Translations under genes and position numbers: made by a program
Shown here: positions 1-11,727 of the stretch, one piece after another
Layout: each line of letters starts with the position of its first letter
Position numbering within the stretch: the first letter of the stretch is position 1
From: Macrostomum hystrix
Lineage: Eukaryota > Platyhelminthes > Macrostomidae
DNA length: 64,000 nt
Assembly: GCA_950097015.1 (NCBI GenBank)
Contig: CATNEN010000005.1
Span: 2,170,001-2,234,000 of the forward strand
Reading direction: 5' to 3'
The notes under the pieces: generated by a model
The model's database searches: none
The model's input: the letters and a program-made list of their open reading frames with translations, nothing else
What the model was told of the DNA's origin: nothing

Positions 1-3000
1 TCTGTAAGTAGCCAAATCTAGAAATTTCCGAATCTGTAATAAGTAGCTAAGTCTAGAAATTTCCGAATCTGTAATAAGTAGCTAAGTCTAGAAATTTCCG
101 AATCTGTAATAAGTAGCTAAGTCTAGAAATTTCCGAATCTGTAATAAGTAGCTAAGTCTAGAAATTTCCGAATCTGTAATAAGTAGCTAAGTCTAGAAAT
201 GTCCGAATCTGTAAGTAGCCTAATCTAGAAATTTCCGAATCTGTAAGTAGCCTAATCTAGAAATTTCCGAATCTGTAAGTAGCCTAATCTAGAAATTTCG
301 AATCTGTAAGTAGCCTAATCTAGAAATTTCCGAATCTGTAAGTAGCCTAATCTAGAAATTTCCGAATCTGTAGGTAGCCTAATCTAGAAATTTCCGAATC
401 TGTAAGCAGCCTAATCTAGAAATTTCCGAATCTGTAAGTAGCCAAATCTAGAAATTTCCGAATCTGTAAGTAGCCTAATCTAGAAATTTCCGAATCTGTA
501 GGTAGCCTAATCTAGAAATTTCCGAATCTGTAAGCAGCCTAATCTAGAAATTTCCGAATCTGTAAGTTGCCTAATCTAGAAATTTCGAATCTGTAATAAG
601 TAGCTAAGTCTAGAAATTTCCGAATCTGTAAGTAGCCTAATCTAGAAATTTCGAATCTGTAAGTAGGCTAATCTAGAAATTTCCGAATCTGTAAGCAGCC
701 AAATCTAGAAATTTCCGAATCTGTAATAAGTAGCTAAGTCTAGAAATTTCAGAATCTGTAAGTAGCCAAATCTAGAAATTTCCGAATCTGTAATAAGTAG
801 CTAAGTCTAGAAATTTCCGAATCTGTAATAAGTAGCTAAGTCTAGAAATTTCCGAATCTGTAAGTAGCCTAATCTAGAAATTTCGAATCTGTAAGTAGCC
901 TAATCTAGAAATTTCGAATCTGTAAGTAGCCAAATCTAGAAATTTCCGAATCTGTAAGTAGCCAAATCTAGAAATTTCCGAATCTGTAAGCAGCCAAATC
1001 TAGAAATTTCCGAATCTATAAGTAGCCAAATCTAGAAATTTCCGAATCTGTAAGCAGCCAAATCTAGAAATTTCCGAATCTGTAAGTAGCCAAATCTAGA
1101 AATTTCCGAATCTATAAGTAGCCAAATCTAGAAATTTCCGAATCTGTAAGTAGCCTAATCTAGAAATTTCGAATCTGTAAGTAGGCTAATCTAGAAATTT
1201 CCGAATCTGTAAGCAGCCAAATCTAGAAATTTCCGAATCTGTAATAAGTAGCTAAGTCTAGAAATTTCAGAATCTGTAAGTAGCCAAATCTAGAAATTTC
1301 CGAATCTGTAATAAGTAGCTAAGTCTAGAAATTTCCGAATCTGTAATAAGTAGCTAAGTCTAGAAATTTCCGAATCTGTAAGTAGCCTAATCTAGAAATT
1401 TCGAATCTGTAAGTAGCCTAATCTAGAAATTTCGAATCTGTAAGTAGCCAAATCTAGAAATTTCCGAATCTGTAAGTAGCCAAATCTAGAAATTTCCGAA
1501 TCTGTAAGCAGCCAAATCTAGAAATTTCCGAATCTATAAGTAGCCAAATCTAGAAATTTCCGAATCTGTAAGCAGCCAAATCTAGAAATTTCCGAATCTG
1601 TAAGTAGCCAAATCTAGAAATTTCCGAATCTATAAGTAGCCAAATCTAGAAATTTCCGAATCTGTAAGTAGCCTAATCTAGAAATTTCGAATCTGTAAGT
1701 AGGCTAATCTAGAAATTTCCGAATCTGTAAGCAGCCAAATCTAGAAATTTCCGAATCTGTAATAAGTAGCTAAGTCTAGAAATTTCAGAATCTGTAAGTA
1801 GCCAAATCTAGAAATTTCCGAATCTGTAATAAGTAGCTAAGTCTAGAAATTTCCGAATCTGTAATAAGTAGCTAAGTCTAGAAATTTCCGAATCTGTAAG
1901 TAGCCTAATCTAGAAATTTCGAATCTGTAAGTAGCCTAATCTAGAAATTTCGAATCTGTAAGTAGCCAAATCTAGAAATTTCCGAATCTGTAAGTAGCCA
2001 AATCTAGAAATTTCCGAATCTGTAAGCAGCCAAATCTAGAAATTTTCGAATCTATAAGTAGCCAAATCTAGAAATTTCCGAATCTGTAAGCAGCCAAATC
2101 TAGAAATTTCCGAATCTGTAAGTAGCCAAATCTAGAAATTTCCGAATCTATAAGTAGCCAAATCTAGAAATTTCCGAATCTGTAAGCAGCCAAATCTAGA
2201 AATTTCCGAATCTGTAAGTAGCCAAATCTAGAAATTTCCGAATCTATAAGTAGCCAAATCTAGAAATTTCCGAATCTGTAAGCAGCCAAATCTAGAAATT
2301 TCCGAATCTGTAAGCAGCCAAATCTAGAAATTTCCGAATCTATAAGTAGCCAAATCTAGAAATTTCCGAATCTGTAAGTAGCCAAATCTAGAAATTTCCG
2401 AATCTGTAAGTAGCCAAATCTAGAAATTTCCGAATCTGTAAGCAGCCAAATCTAGAAATTTCCGAATCTGTAAGTAGCCTAATCTAGAAATTTCCGAATC
2501 TGTAATAAGTAGCTAAGTCTAGAAATTTCCGAATCTGTAAGTAGCCTAATCTAGAAATTTCCGAATCTGTAAGTAGCCAAATCTAGAAATTTCCGAATCT
2601 GTAAGTAGCCTAATCTAGAAATTTCCGAATCTGTAGGTAGCCTAATCTAGAAATTTCCGAATCTGTAAGCAGCCTAATCTAGAAATTTCCGAATCTGTAA
2701 GTTGCCTAATCTAGAAATTTCGAATCTGTAATAAGTAGCTAAGTCTAGAAATTTCCGAATCTGTAAGTAGCCTAATCTAGAAATTTCGAATCTGTAAGTA
2801 GGCTAATCTAGAAATTTCCGAATCTGTAAGCAGCCAAATCTAGAAATTTCCGAATCTGTAATAAGTAGCTAAGTCTAGAAATTTCAGAATCTGTAAGTAG
2901 CCAAATCTAGAAATTTCCGAATCTGTAATAAGTAGCTAAGTCTAGAAATTTCCGAATCTGTAATAAGTAGCTAAGTCTAGAAATTTCCGAATCTGTAAGT

Positions 3001-6000
3001 AGCCTAATCTAGAAATTTCGAATCTGTAAGTAGCCTAATCTAGAAATTTCGAATCTGTAAGTAGCCAAATCTAGAAATTTCCGAATCTGTAAGTAGCCAA
3101 ATCTAGAAATTTCCGAATCTGTAAGCAGCCAAATCTAGAAATTTCCGAATCTATAAGTAGCCAAATCTAGAAATTTCCGAATCTGTAAGCAGCCAAATCT
3201 AGAAATTTCCGAATCTGTAAGTAGCCAAATCTAGAAATTTCCGAATCTATAAGTAGCCAAATCTAGAAATTTCCGAATCTGTAAGTAGCCTAATCTAGAA
3301 ATTTCGAATCTGTAAGTAGGCTAATCTAGAAATTTCCGAATCTGTAAGCAGCCAAATCTAGAAATTTCCGAATCTGTAATAAGTAGCTAAGTCTAGAAAT
3401 TTCAGAATCTGTAAGTAGCCAAATCTAGAAATTTCCGAATCTGTAATAAGTAGCTAAGTCTAGAAATTTCCGAATCTGTAATAAGTAGCTAAGTCTAGAA
3501 ATTTCCGAATCTGTAATAAGTAGCTAAGTCTAGAAATTTCCGAATCTGTAAGTAGCCTAATCTAGAAATTTCGAATCTGTAAGTAGCCTAATCTAGAAAT
3601 TTCGAATCTGTAAGTAGCCAAATCTAGAAATTTCCGAATCTGTAAGTAGCCAAATCTAGAAATTTCCGAATCTGTAAGCAGCCAAATCTAGAAATTTCCG
3701 AATCTATAAGTAGCCAAATCTAGAAATTTCCGAATCTGTAAGCAGCCAAATCTAGAAATTTCCGAATCTGTAAGTAGCCAAATCTAGAAATTTCCGAATC
3801 TATAAGTAGCCAAATCTAGAAATTTCCGAATCTGTAAGTAGCCTAATCTAGAAATTTCGAATCTGTAAGTAGGCTAATCTAGAAATTTCCGAATCTGTAA
3901 GCAGCCAAATCTAGAAATTTCCGAATCTGTAATAAGTAGCTAAGTCTAGAAATTTCAGAATCTGTAAGTAGCCAAATCTAGAAATTTCCGAATCTGTAAT
4001 AAGTAGCTAAGTCTAGAAATTTCCGAATCTGTAATAAGTAGCTAAGTCTAGAAATTTCCGAATCTGTAAGTAGCCTAATCTAGAAATTTCGAATCTGTAA
4101 GTAGCCTAATCTAGAAATTTCGAATCTGTAAGTAGCCAAATCTAGAAATTTCCGAATCTGTAAGTAGCCAAATCTAGAAATTTCCGAATCTGTAAGCAGC
4201 CAAATCTAGAAATTTCCGAATCTATAAGTAGCCAAATCTAGAAATTTCCGAATCTGTAAGCAGCCAAATCTAGAAATTTCCGAATCTGTAAGTAGCCAAA
4301 TCTAGAAATTTCCGAATCTATAAGTAGCCAAATCTAGAAATTTCCGAATCTGTAAGCAGCCAAATCTAGAAATTTCCGAATCTGTAAGTAGCCAAATCTA
4401 GAAATTTCCGAATCTATAAGTAGCCAAATCTAGAAATTTCCGAATCTGTAAGCAGCCAAATCTAGAAATTTCCGAATCTGTAAGCAGCCAAATCTAGAAA
4501 TTTCCGAATCTATAAGTAGCCAAATCTAGAAATTTCCGAATCTGTAAGTAGCCAAATCTAGAAATTTCCGAATCTGTAAGTAGCCAAATCTAGAAATTTC
4601 CGAATCTGTAAGCAGCCAAATCTAGAAATTTCCGAATCTGTAAGTAGCCTAATCTAGAAATTTCCGAATCTGTAATAAGTAGCTAAGTCTAGAAATTTCC
4701 GAATCTGTAAGTAGCCTAATCTAGAAATTTCCGAATCTGTAAGTAGCCTAATCTAGAAATTTCCGAATCTGTAAGTAGCCTAATCTAGAAATTTCCGAAT
4801 CTGTAAGTAGCCTAATCTAGAAATTTCCGAATCTGTAAGCAGCCTAATCTAGAAATTTCCGAATCTGTAAGTTGCCTAATCTAGAAATTTCCGAATCTGT
4901 AAGTAGCCTAATCTAGAAATTTCCGAATCTGTAAGTAGCCTAATCTAGAAATTTCCGAATCTGTAAGTAGCCTAATCTAGAAATTTCCGAATCTGTAAGT
5001 AGCCAAATCTAGAAATTTCCGAATCTGTAAGCAGCCTAATCTAGAAATTTCCGAATCTGTAAGTAGCCAAATCTAGAAATTTCCGAATCTGTAAGCAGCC
5101 TAATCTAGAAATTTCCGAATCTGTAAGCAGCCTAATCTAGAAATTTCCGAATCTGTAAGTAGCCAAATCTAGAAATTTCCGAATCTGTAAGCAGCCAAAT
5201 CTAGAAATTTCCGAATCTGTAAGCAGCCTAATCTAGAAATTTCCGAATCTGTAAGTAGCCAAATCTAGAAATTTCCGAATCTGTAAGCAGCCTAATCTAG
5301 AAATTTCCGAATCTGTAAGTAGCCTAATCTAGAAATTTCCGAATCTGTAAGCAGCCAAATCTAGAAATTTCCGAATCTGTAAGTAGCCTAATCTAGAAAT
5401 TTCCGAATCTGTAATAAGTAGCCTAATCTAGAAATTTCCGAATCTGTAAGCAGCCTAATCTAGAAATTTCCGAATCTGTAAGTAGCCAAATCTAGAAATT
5501 TCCGAATCTGTAAGCAGCCTAATCTAGAAATTTCCGAATCTGTAAGTAGCCTAATCTAGAAATTTCCGAATCTGTAAGCAGCCAAATCTAGAAATTTCGA
5601 ATCTGTAAGTAGCCAAATCTAGAAATTTCCGAATCTGTAAGTAGCCTAATCTAGAAATTTCCGAATCTGTAAGCAGCCAAATCTAGAAATTTCCGAATCT
5701 GTAAGCAGCCAAATCTAGAAATTTCCGAATCTGTAAGTAGCCAAATCTAGAAATTTCCGAATCTGTAAGTAGCCAAATCTAGAAATTTCCGAATCTGTAA
5801 GCAGCCAAATCTAGAAATTTCCGAATCTGTAAGTAGCCTAATCTAGAAATTTCCGAATCTGTAAGCAGCCAAATCTAGAAATTTCCGAATCTGTAAGTAG
5901 CCAAATCTAGAAATTTCCGAATCTGTAAGTAGCCTAATCTAGAAATTTCCGAATCTGTAAGTAGACTAATCTAGAAATTTCCGAATCTGTAAGCAGCCTA

Positions 6001-6674
6001 ATCTAGAAATTTCCGAATCTGTAAGTAGCCTAATCTAGAAATTTCCGAATCTGTAAGCAGCCTAATCTAGAAATTTCCGAATCTGTAAGTAGCCAAATCT
6101 AGAAATTTCCGAATCTGTAAGCAGCCAAATCTAGAAATTTCCGAATCTGTAAGTAGCCTAATCTAGAAATTTCCGAATCTGTAAGCAGCCAAATCTAGAA
6201 ATTTCCGAATCTGTAAGTAGCCTAATCTAGAAATTTCCGAATCTGTAAGTAGCCTAATCTAGAAATTTCAGAATCTGTAAGTAGCCTAATCTAGAAATTT
6301 CCGAATCTGTAAGCAGCCTAATCTAGAAATTTCCGAATCTGTAAGTAGCCTAATCTAGAAATTTCCGAATCTGTAAGCAGCCAAATCTAGAAATTTCCGA
6401 ATCTGTAAGTAGCCTAATCTAGAAATTTCCGAATCTGTAAGCAGCCAAATCTAGAAATTTCCGAATCTGTAAGCAGCCTAATCTAGAAATTTCCGAATCT
6501 GTAAGTAGCCAAATCTAGAAATTTCCGAATCTGTAAGCAGCCTAATCTAGAAATTTCCGAATCTGTAAGCAGCCAAATCTAGAAATTTCCGAATCTGTAA
6601 GTAGCCTAATCTAGAAATTTCCGAATCTGTAAGCAGCCAAATCTAGAAATTTCCGAATCTGTAAGTAGCCTAAT
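1..6674. repeat. 32-bp satellite array with higher-order repeats
   Basis: The whole stretch is a head-to-tail array of a unit near 32 bp, about 205 copies, and it starts before the window. The unit core is AATCTAGAAATTTC followed by CGAATCTGTAAGTAGCC. Common variants are a 31-bp form lacking one C, and a 35-bp form with ATAAGTAGCTAAGTC. The GTAAGTAGCC site also appears as GTAAGCAGCC, GTAAGTAGGC and GTAAGTTGCC. The order of variants repeats, with a 518-bp tier and a 2135-bp tier (see findings). The array ends at about 6674, where the unit breaks into unique DNA. I see no gene in it. Confidence 0.97.
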
Positions 6675-7299
6675 CGAGACGAATCTCGACATTACCAAAT
6701 ATGGAAATCGACGCATTTAGACGCCATCCAAGCAGGAAAATATTTGGCCGAATCAAAACTTCCTTGGTTTTAAGCGTAGACACAAGTTATAAAAGTTTCC
6801 TATTGATAAAGTAAATTTATCGATTTCAATTAAACCTGTTAAATGAGATTCCATTGTAGATAGAGTAGGTGATAAAGTGATAAGGTAAAATGCACAGTAA
6901 GTACTCGTAGTAGAGAATTTTGAGGGCGGGAAAGTAGGGATCAAATGTCAAATTTTGCCATCCATCTTTCTCTCTCTCTTTCGCTGAACTTTCGGTTTAC
7001 GCACATCGATAATGTATTCAGATAGGGCATTTATATTCAGAACGAGTTGGGCCAGTTCAATCGAAAGTGTTAACAAGATTGTTGCTAAGCACACTCAGTT
7101 TATATTGATGGGGGCTATACTCAGCACAAAAGTGCATTCTCAATAAAAAATTTTTGCTTAACAGTATAAGAAACAAAAATAATAATGATAATACTTGCAG
7201 GAGGGCTGCAAACAATGGCACATCATTTGGTGACACCAGACCCGCAGCCAGCGAGGAGGCAATTCTGCCCATTTCGCTGACTCCCGAGCACACACTCAC

Positions 7300-7516
7300 A
7301 CAGGTGTGTACATCTGCCCTGACTTTCTCATAGTCGGGCAGTGTACACTCTCACTGTGCCTTGGAGGTTGGCCCTCAAGGGCGTAAATTGCACGACAAGC
7401 CCCCAAGCCTTCTCTCCGCGGCTGCGCCCCAAATAAATGTGGCCTCGCCGAGGAATCGACCTTAGGGACCTTGGTGCGAGTGGCTAACGCGTTAACCGCT
7501 CTGCCACAATACCCTT
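7300..7516 (-). mobile_element. tRNA-derived SINE
   Basis: On the minus strand the head reads like a tRNA. It has an A box TGGCAGAGCGG that matches TRGYNNANNGG, and about 35 bases later a B-box-like GGTCGATTCC. The GC-rich tRNA-unrelated body continues to about 7300, where a TGTGTGAGTGTGTG simple repeat follows. The GC content stands out sharply from the AT-rich surroundings. A functional tRNA is unlikely because no cloverleaf with paired acceptor ends is evident and the body runs on. Confidence 0.6.
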
Positions 7517-7584
7517 GAAAAAGACAAAAAAATATTTCTAAAAAAATGTGCCTTTCTGTTAGTTTCAACAAAATTGAAACATTT

Positions 7585-7680
7585 TGTTCCCATGGAGTCT
7601 AGAATCGAACTCCCGACCTTCAACTAATACAGTGCCCAAATGACAACCTAGCAGAATAGCTTAGTACATGCATAATCTAG
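7585..7680 (-). mobile_element. Degraded tRNA-like SINE remnant
   Basis: The minus strand has a B-box-like GAGTTCGATTCT preceded by GAAGGTCGG and followed by GACTCCATGGGAACAAAATG. The same arrangement occurs at 40.1 kb and at 17.0 kb, so these belong to one SINE family. The A-box region is eroded. Confidence 0.45.
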
Positions 7681-8179
7681 TAAATATAGATCAGACTTAC
7701 CAAATCGGATTCTTCTACTGGCGGTACTAGTTCCAGGAAAACTAGACTGCCCACTAACAAGATTGCTGTCTGGCGAAGATTTCTGCATAGCTCAGCTTAT
7801 TTGGCTAATTATATCTTATTATTTACTGATACACTAAGAAATAACATTCGTTTGACTAAGAATTCAAAATTGAATATACATATCGGCAAGTTTCAGTCAA
7901 TTCTTGTCTACCCAGATTTGATTCTCTTTTTTATTTAAGGCTTCAGTCGAAAAAAAGGGGAACCGTTGTCAAGACACTTTACTTTAAACTATCTCATTCG
8001 CTATTGGACAATAGAGTATGCACAAATACAGCTTGCTGATGTCGCTGCTTGTCTATTGGTCGGTGCTTACTTTATAGAACCGCATAAAATATATCGTAAA
8101 TGTATAGGAAATCAAATAGTGATCAGTCTGTATGTATATTTATTAAGTGTGGGATGGGATTATGGGAATATGAAATTCA

Positions 8180-10040
8180 TAATTTTAGGATTTATGAGAT
8201 TGATTATAATGCGACCTGTGGGACTGAACGTTTTGATATCTGTAGAATACATCATAATGGGATCTGTGGGATTCAATTATTATGGGATCTGTGAATTAAT
8301 TATTATGGGATCTGTGGGATTCAATTATTATGGGATCTGTGAATTAATTATTATGGGATCTGTGGGATTTATACTCATGGGATCTGTGGGATTCAGAATT
8401 ATGGGATCTGTGGGATTCAGAATTATGGGATCTGTGGGATTCAATTATTATGGGATCTGTGAATTAATAATTATGGGATCTGTGGGATTCATACTCATGG
8501 GATCTGTGGGATTCATATTCATGGGATCTGTGGGATTCATACTCATGGGATCTGTGGGATTCATACTCATGGGATCTGTGGGATTCAGAATTATGGGATC
8601 TGTTGGATTTAATTATTATGGGATCTGTGAATTAATAATTATGGGATCAGTGGGATTCATACTCATGGGATCTGTGGGATTCAATTATTATGGGATCTGT
8701 GAATTAATTATTATGGGATCTGTGGGATTCAATTATTATGGGATCTGTGAATTAATAATTATGGGATCTGTGGGATTCATACTCATGGGATCTGTGGGAT
8801 TCATACTCATGGGATCTGTGGGATTCATATTCATGGGATCTGTCGGATTCATACTCATGGGATCTGTGGGATTCATACTCATGGGATCTGTGGGATTCAG
8901 AATTATGGGATCTGTTGGATTTAATTATTATGGGATCTGTGAATTAATTATTATGGGATCTGTGGGATTTATACTCATGGGATCTGTGGGATTCATACTC
9001 ATGGGATCTGTGGGATTAATAATCATGGGATCTGTGGGATTCAATTATTATGGGATCTGTGAATTAATTATTATGGGATCTGTGGGATTTATACTCATGG
9101 GATCTGTGGGATTCAGAATTATGGGATCTGTGGGATTAATAATCATGGGATCTGTGGGATTCAATTATTATGGGATCTGTGAATTAATTATTATGGGATC
9201 TGTGAATTAATTATTATGGGATCTGTGGGATTTATACTCATGGGATCTGTGGGATTCATACTCACGGGATCTGTGGGATTCAGAATTATGGGATCTGTTG
9301 GATTTAATTATTATGGGATCTGTGAATTAATAATTATGGGATTAGTGGGATTCATACTCATGGAATCTGTGGGATTCATACTCATGGGATATGTGGGATT
9401 CATACTCATGGGATATGTGGGATTCATACTCATGGGATCTGTGGGATTCATACTCATGGGATCTGTGGGATTAATAATCATGGGATCTGTGGGATTCAAT
9501 TATAATGGGATCTGTGGGATTAATAATCATGGGATCTGTGGGATTCATAATTATGGGATCTGTGGGATTCATAATTATGGGATCTGTGGGATTCATAATC
9601 ATTGGATCTGTGGGATAAATCATAATGGGATGTGTGGGATTCATAATCATGGGATCTGTGGGATTCATAATCATGGGATCTGTGGGATTCATAATCATGG
9701 GATTTGTGGGATACATAATCATGGGATCTGTGGGATTCAAAATTATGGAATCTGTGAATTTATAATTATGGGATCTGTGGGTATCATACTCATGGGATAT
9801 GTGGGATTCATACTCATGGGATCTGTGGGATTCAATTATTATGGGATCTGTGGGATTCAATTATTATGGGATCTGTGGGATTAATAATCATTGGATCTGA
9901 GATTCATAATTATGGGATCAGTGGGATTCATAATTATGGGATCTGTGGGATTAATAATCATGGGATCTGTGGGATTAAATTATTATGGGATCTGTGAATT
10001 AATAATTATGGGATCTGTGGGATTCATACTTATTGGATCT
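8180..10040. repeat. 24-bp minisatellite (GGGATCTGTG core)
   Basis: Tandem units of about 24 bp, with core ATGGGATCTGTGGGATTC and variable middles (ATACTC, AGAATT, ATAATC, or AATTATT in a 25-bp form). There are about 75 copies. Long open frames on both strands (for example 7966-9210) are a by-product of units that are multiples of 3 bp without stops. They carry no independent coding signal. Confidence 0.95.
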
Positions 10041-10484
10041 AGGATATCAACAACCCTTCAAAATGTCGCGATGTCAAGATTTCTTAGAAAACCTATTCAA
10101 GCGAAAGTGAAGATATTACAATGAAAGATTCCCTTTTTAAATTTAGTATCACTTCAGAAACAATAGGCAACAAATACGAGCGTATACATACAAATATAAA
10201 TATACATAAAGGAAAGATAGTTTGGTTAGAAAAAAACAACTCACAGTTCAAAGTTGGTGCTCAAAAGCAACCATTGAAACTTGTTCGACTCAATCTCAAG
10301 TATCCACACTTGCCCCTGTTGGCAATGGTAGATATGTTTCATTGTCAATGACAGGTTAAGTGTGTCGCTGAAAAGTTAAGATAATATATGAAAACTATAT
10401 TTAATTAATTATTCGCATAAAAACAATTCATTGCAGAAACTCTCAACTTTTTTTCTATATCTAGTACAGTGAAAAATGTAAATT

Positions 10485-10565
10485 GTATAGCCCTTCTGTC
10501 CATGGACTGGAGGGACACAAAAACTTACTTAAATGTCTACCCCCGCTGATGCCACTAAATAGACT
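10485..10565 (-). mobile_element. SINE 3' body fragment
   Basis: The plus-strand segment GTCCATGGACTGGAGGGACA and the following bases through CCCCGCTGATGCC align by eye with the body of the SINE at 16.9 kb (GTCCACGGACTAGGGGACGC). The tRNA-like head is missing, so this is a truncated copy. Confidence 0.45.
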
Positions 10566-11387
10566 AAACAATAAAGACAGATGACGAATTTTTTTATCAA
10601 CAAACTTAACTCTAAGTCTGAATTAAGATCTAAAAAAACTAGTCACCCTACTGTAAGTAGGATAATGAAAATTAGAAAAAAAACATCAAGAAATCAATAA
10701 AGTGAGGTGGACAGCAACAGAAACAGCAATATTACGACAACTTTTTGCGCTTAATGTTTCTTTGTTTTTATTTTAAAAGATTAACTTTTAATACAAGTTG
10801 AACACACTGACAGAGTTCAGTTTTATTGACGGATCTAAGAGTTCAATTATATTGTTAATCAATAAAATTTAAAGTCAAGAAAAATGTTTATATGAATAAT
10901 AGCAGAATTCAGGATAACAGATATATAGCTTTTAATTAGTGATTTCAATCAGTACAGGCGAATAAATATGAACTTCTTTTCAACCAAACCTGTATAATTA
11001 TATAGCGAAAAACTGACAGTGTGAAATGAAGCCAAGCTAAATTTCACTGCTTAAATAATTAATTTAAACACCGCACTTATTTTTAACCTACTATTAGTAA
11101 TAAAACAGTGAAGTATAGCTTTTATTTTTATATTAGACTATAATTAAACCAAACAAATTACAAAAGAAGAAAAAATGTCAGAAAGAAATAAAAGTGCAAA
11201 AGAAACAGCGCATTTTGTAGTGATAATAATAATGAGCGATAATTGACTAAATTATATAATTAAGACACTGAACACCGAAACCATATGAAGATAATAATTT
11301 GTTATAATTAAAGGGATAAGGGATAATATTATAAAAACTAATCCAAGATAATTAATCTGTTCCCAAAACCAAATGTTATGTACTACA

Positions 11388-11545
11388 GTTCAGTCCATGG
11401 ACCGAAGGAAATACAAAAATTTCCCCTTGGTGTATGGTGTGTGGTCCTTCGGTCCAAAAATTAAGCGCCTTGCTCAATGATACACGTTTCCCATTCGACC
11501 TCTTGATCAGAAGTTTAAAGCTCTAACAGTTAAGCTACAGCAAAA
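11388..11545 (-). mobile_element. Old tRNA-derived SINE copy
   Basis: The minus strand starts with the tRNA-like TGTAGCTTAACTGTTAGAGC. A B-box-like GAGGTCGAATGGG follows, then TGAGCAAGGCGCTTAAT, and then a body ending in GGTCCATGGACTGAAC, which it shares with the copies at 10.5 and 16.9 kb. It is diverged and probably inactive. Confidence 0.5.
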
Positions 11546-11727
11546 TTAAGATATAAACTAAACTAGCAACAATTAATAAATAACAACAATACATTATTAA
11601 AATGATCATTCTACTATCAAAAAGCAATTCTTGTCAATCCGAGCCTTTAAAAAAAGAGAAAAAGTAATGTTTTCTGGTTCTTATTGTTGTTTCTTTAGCC
11701 ATGCAGCAAGCAGATAATGATAGATTC

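Larger units (their letters stand above)
6675..8165. other. Intergenic region with SINE copies
   Basis: Mostly AT-rich unique sequence between two tandem arrays. It holds a tRNA-derived SINE and a second tRNA-like remnant (listed separately), plus a short CT-rich run at 6965-6985. No exon with convincing protein similarity is visible. The short open frames are unsupported. Confidence 0.6.
10041..11727. other. Intergenic region downstream of COPB1
   Basis: AT-rich DNA between the 24-bp array and the COPB1 stop codon. The COPB1 3' UTR lies in its right-hand part, since that gene runs on the minus strand. Two SINE pieces are listed separately. I see no other gene. Confidence 0.6.

Noticed and set aside
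1-6674. CRISPR-like array of regular repeats
   Set aside because: The units are contiguous with no unique spacers and the genome is eukaryotic. It is an ordinary satellite.
7966-9884. Long plus-strand open frames with MGSVGFIL repeats
   Set aside because: They run through the 24-bp minisatellite, whose unit length is a multiple of three without stops. No non-repetitive coding part is attached.
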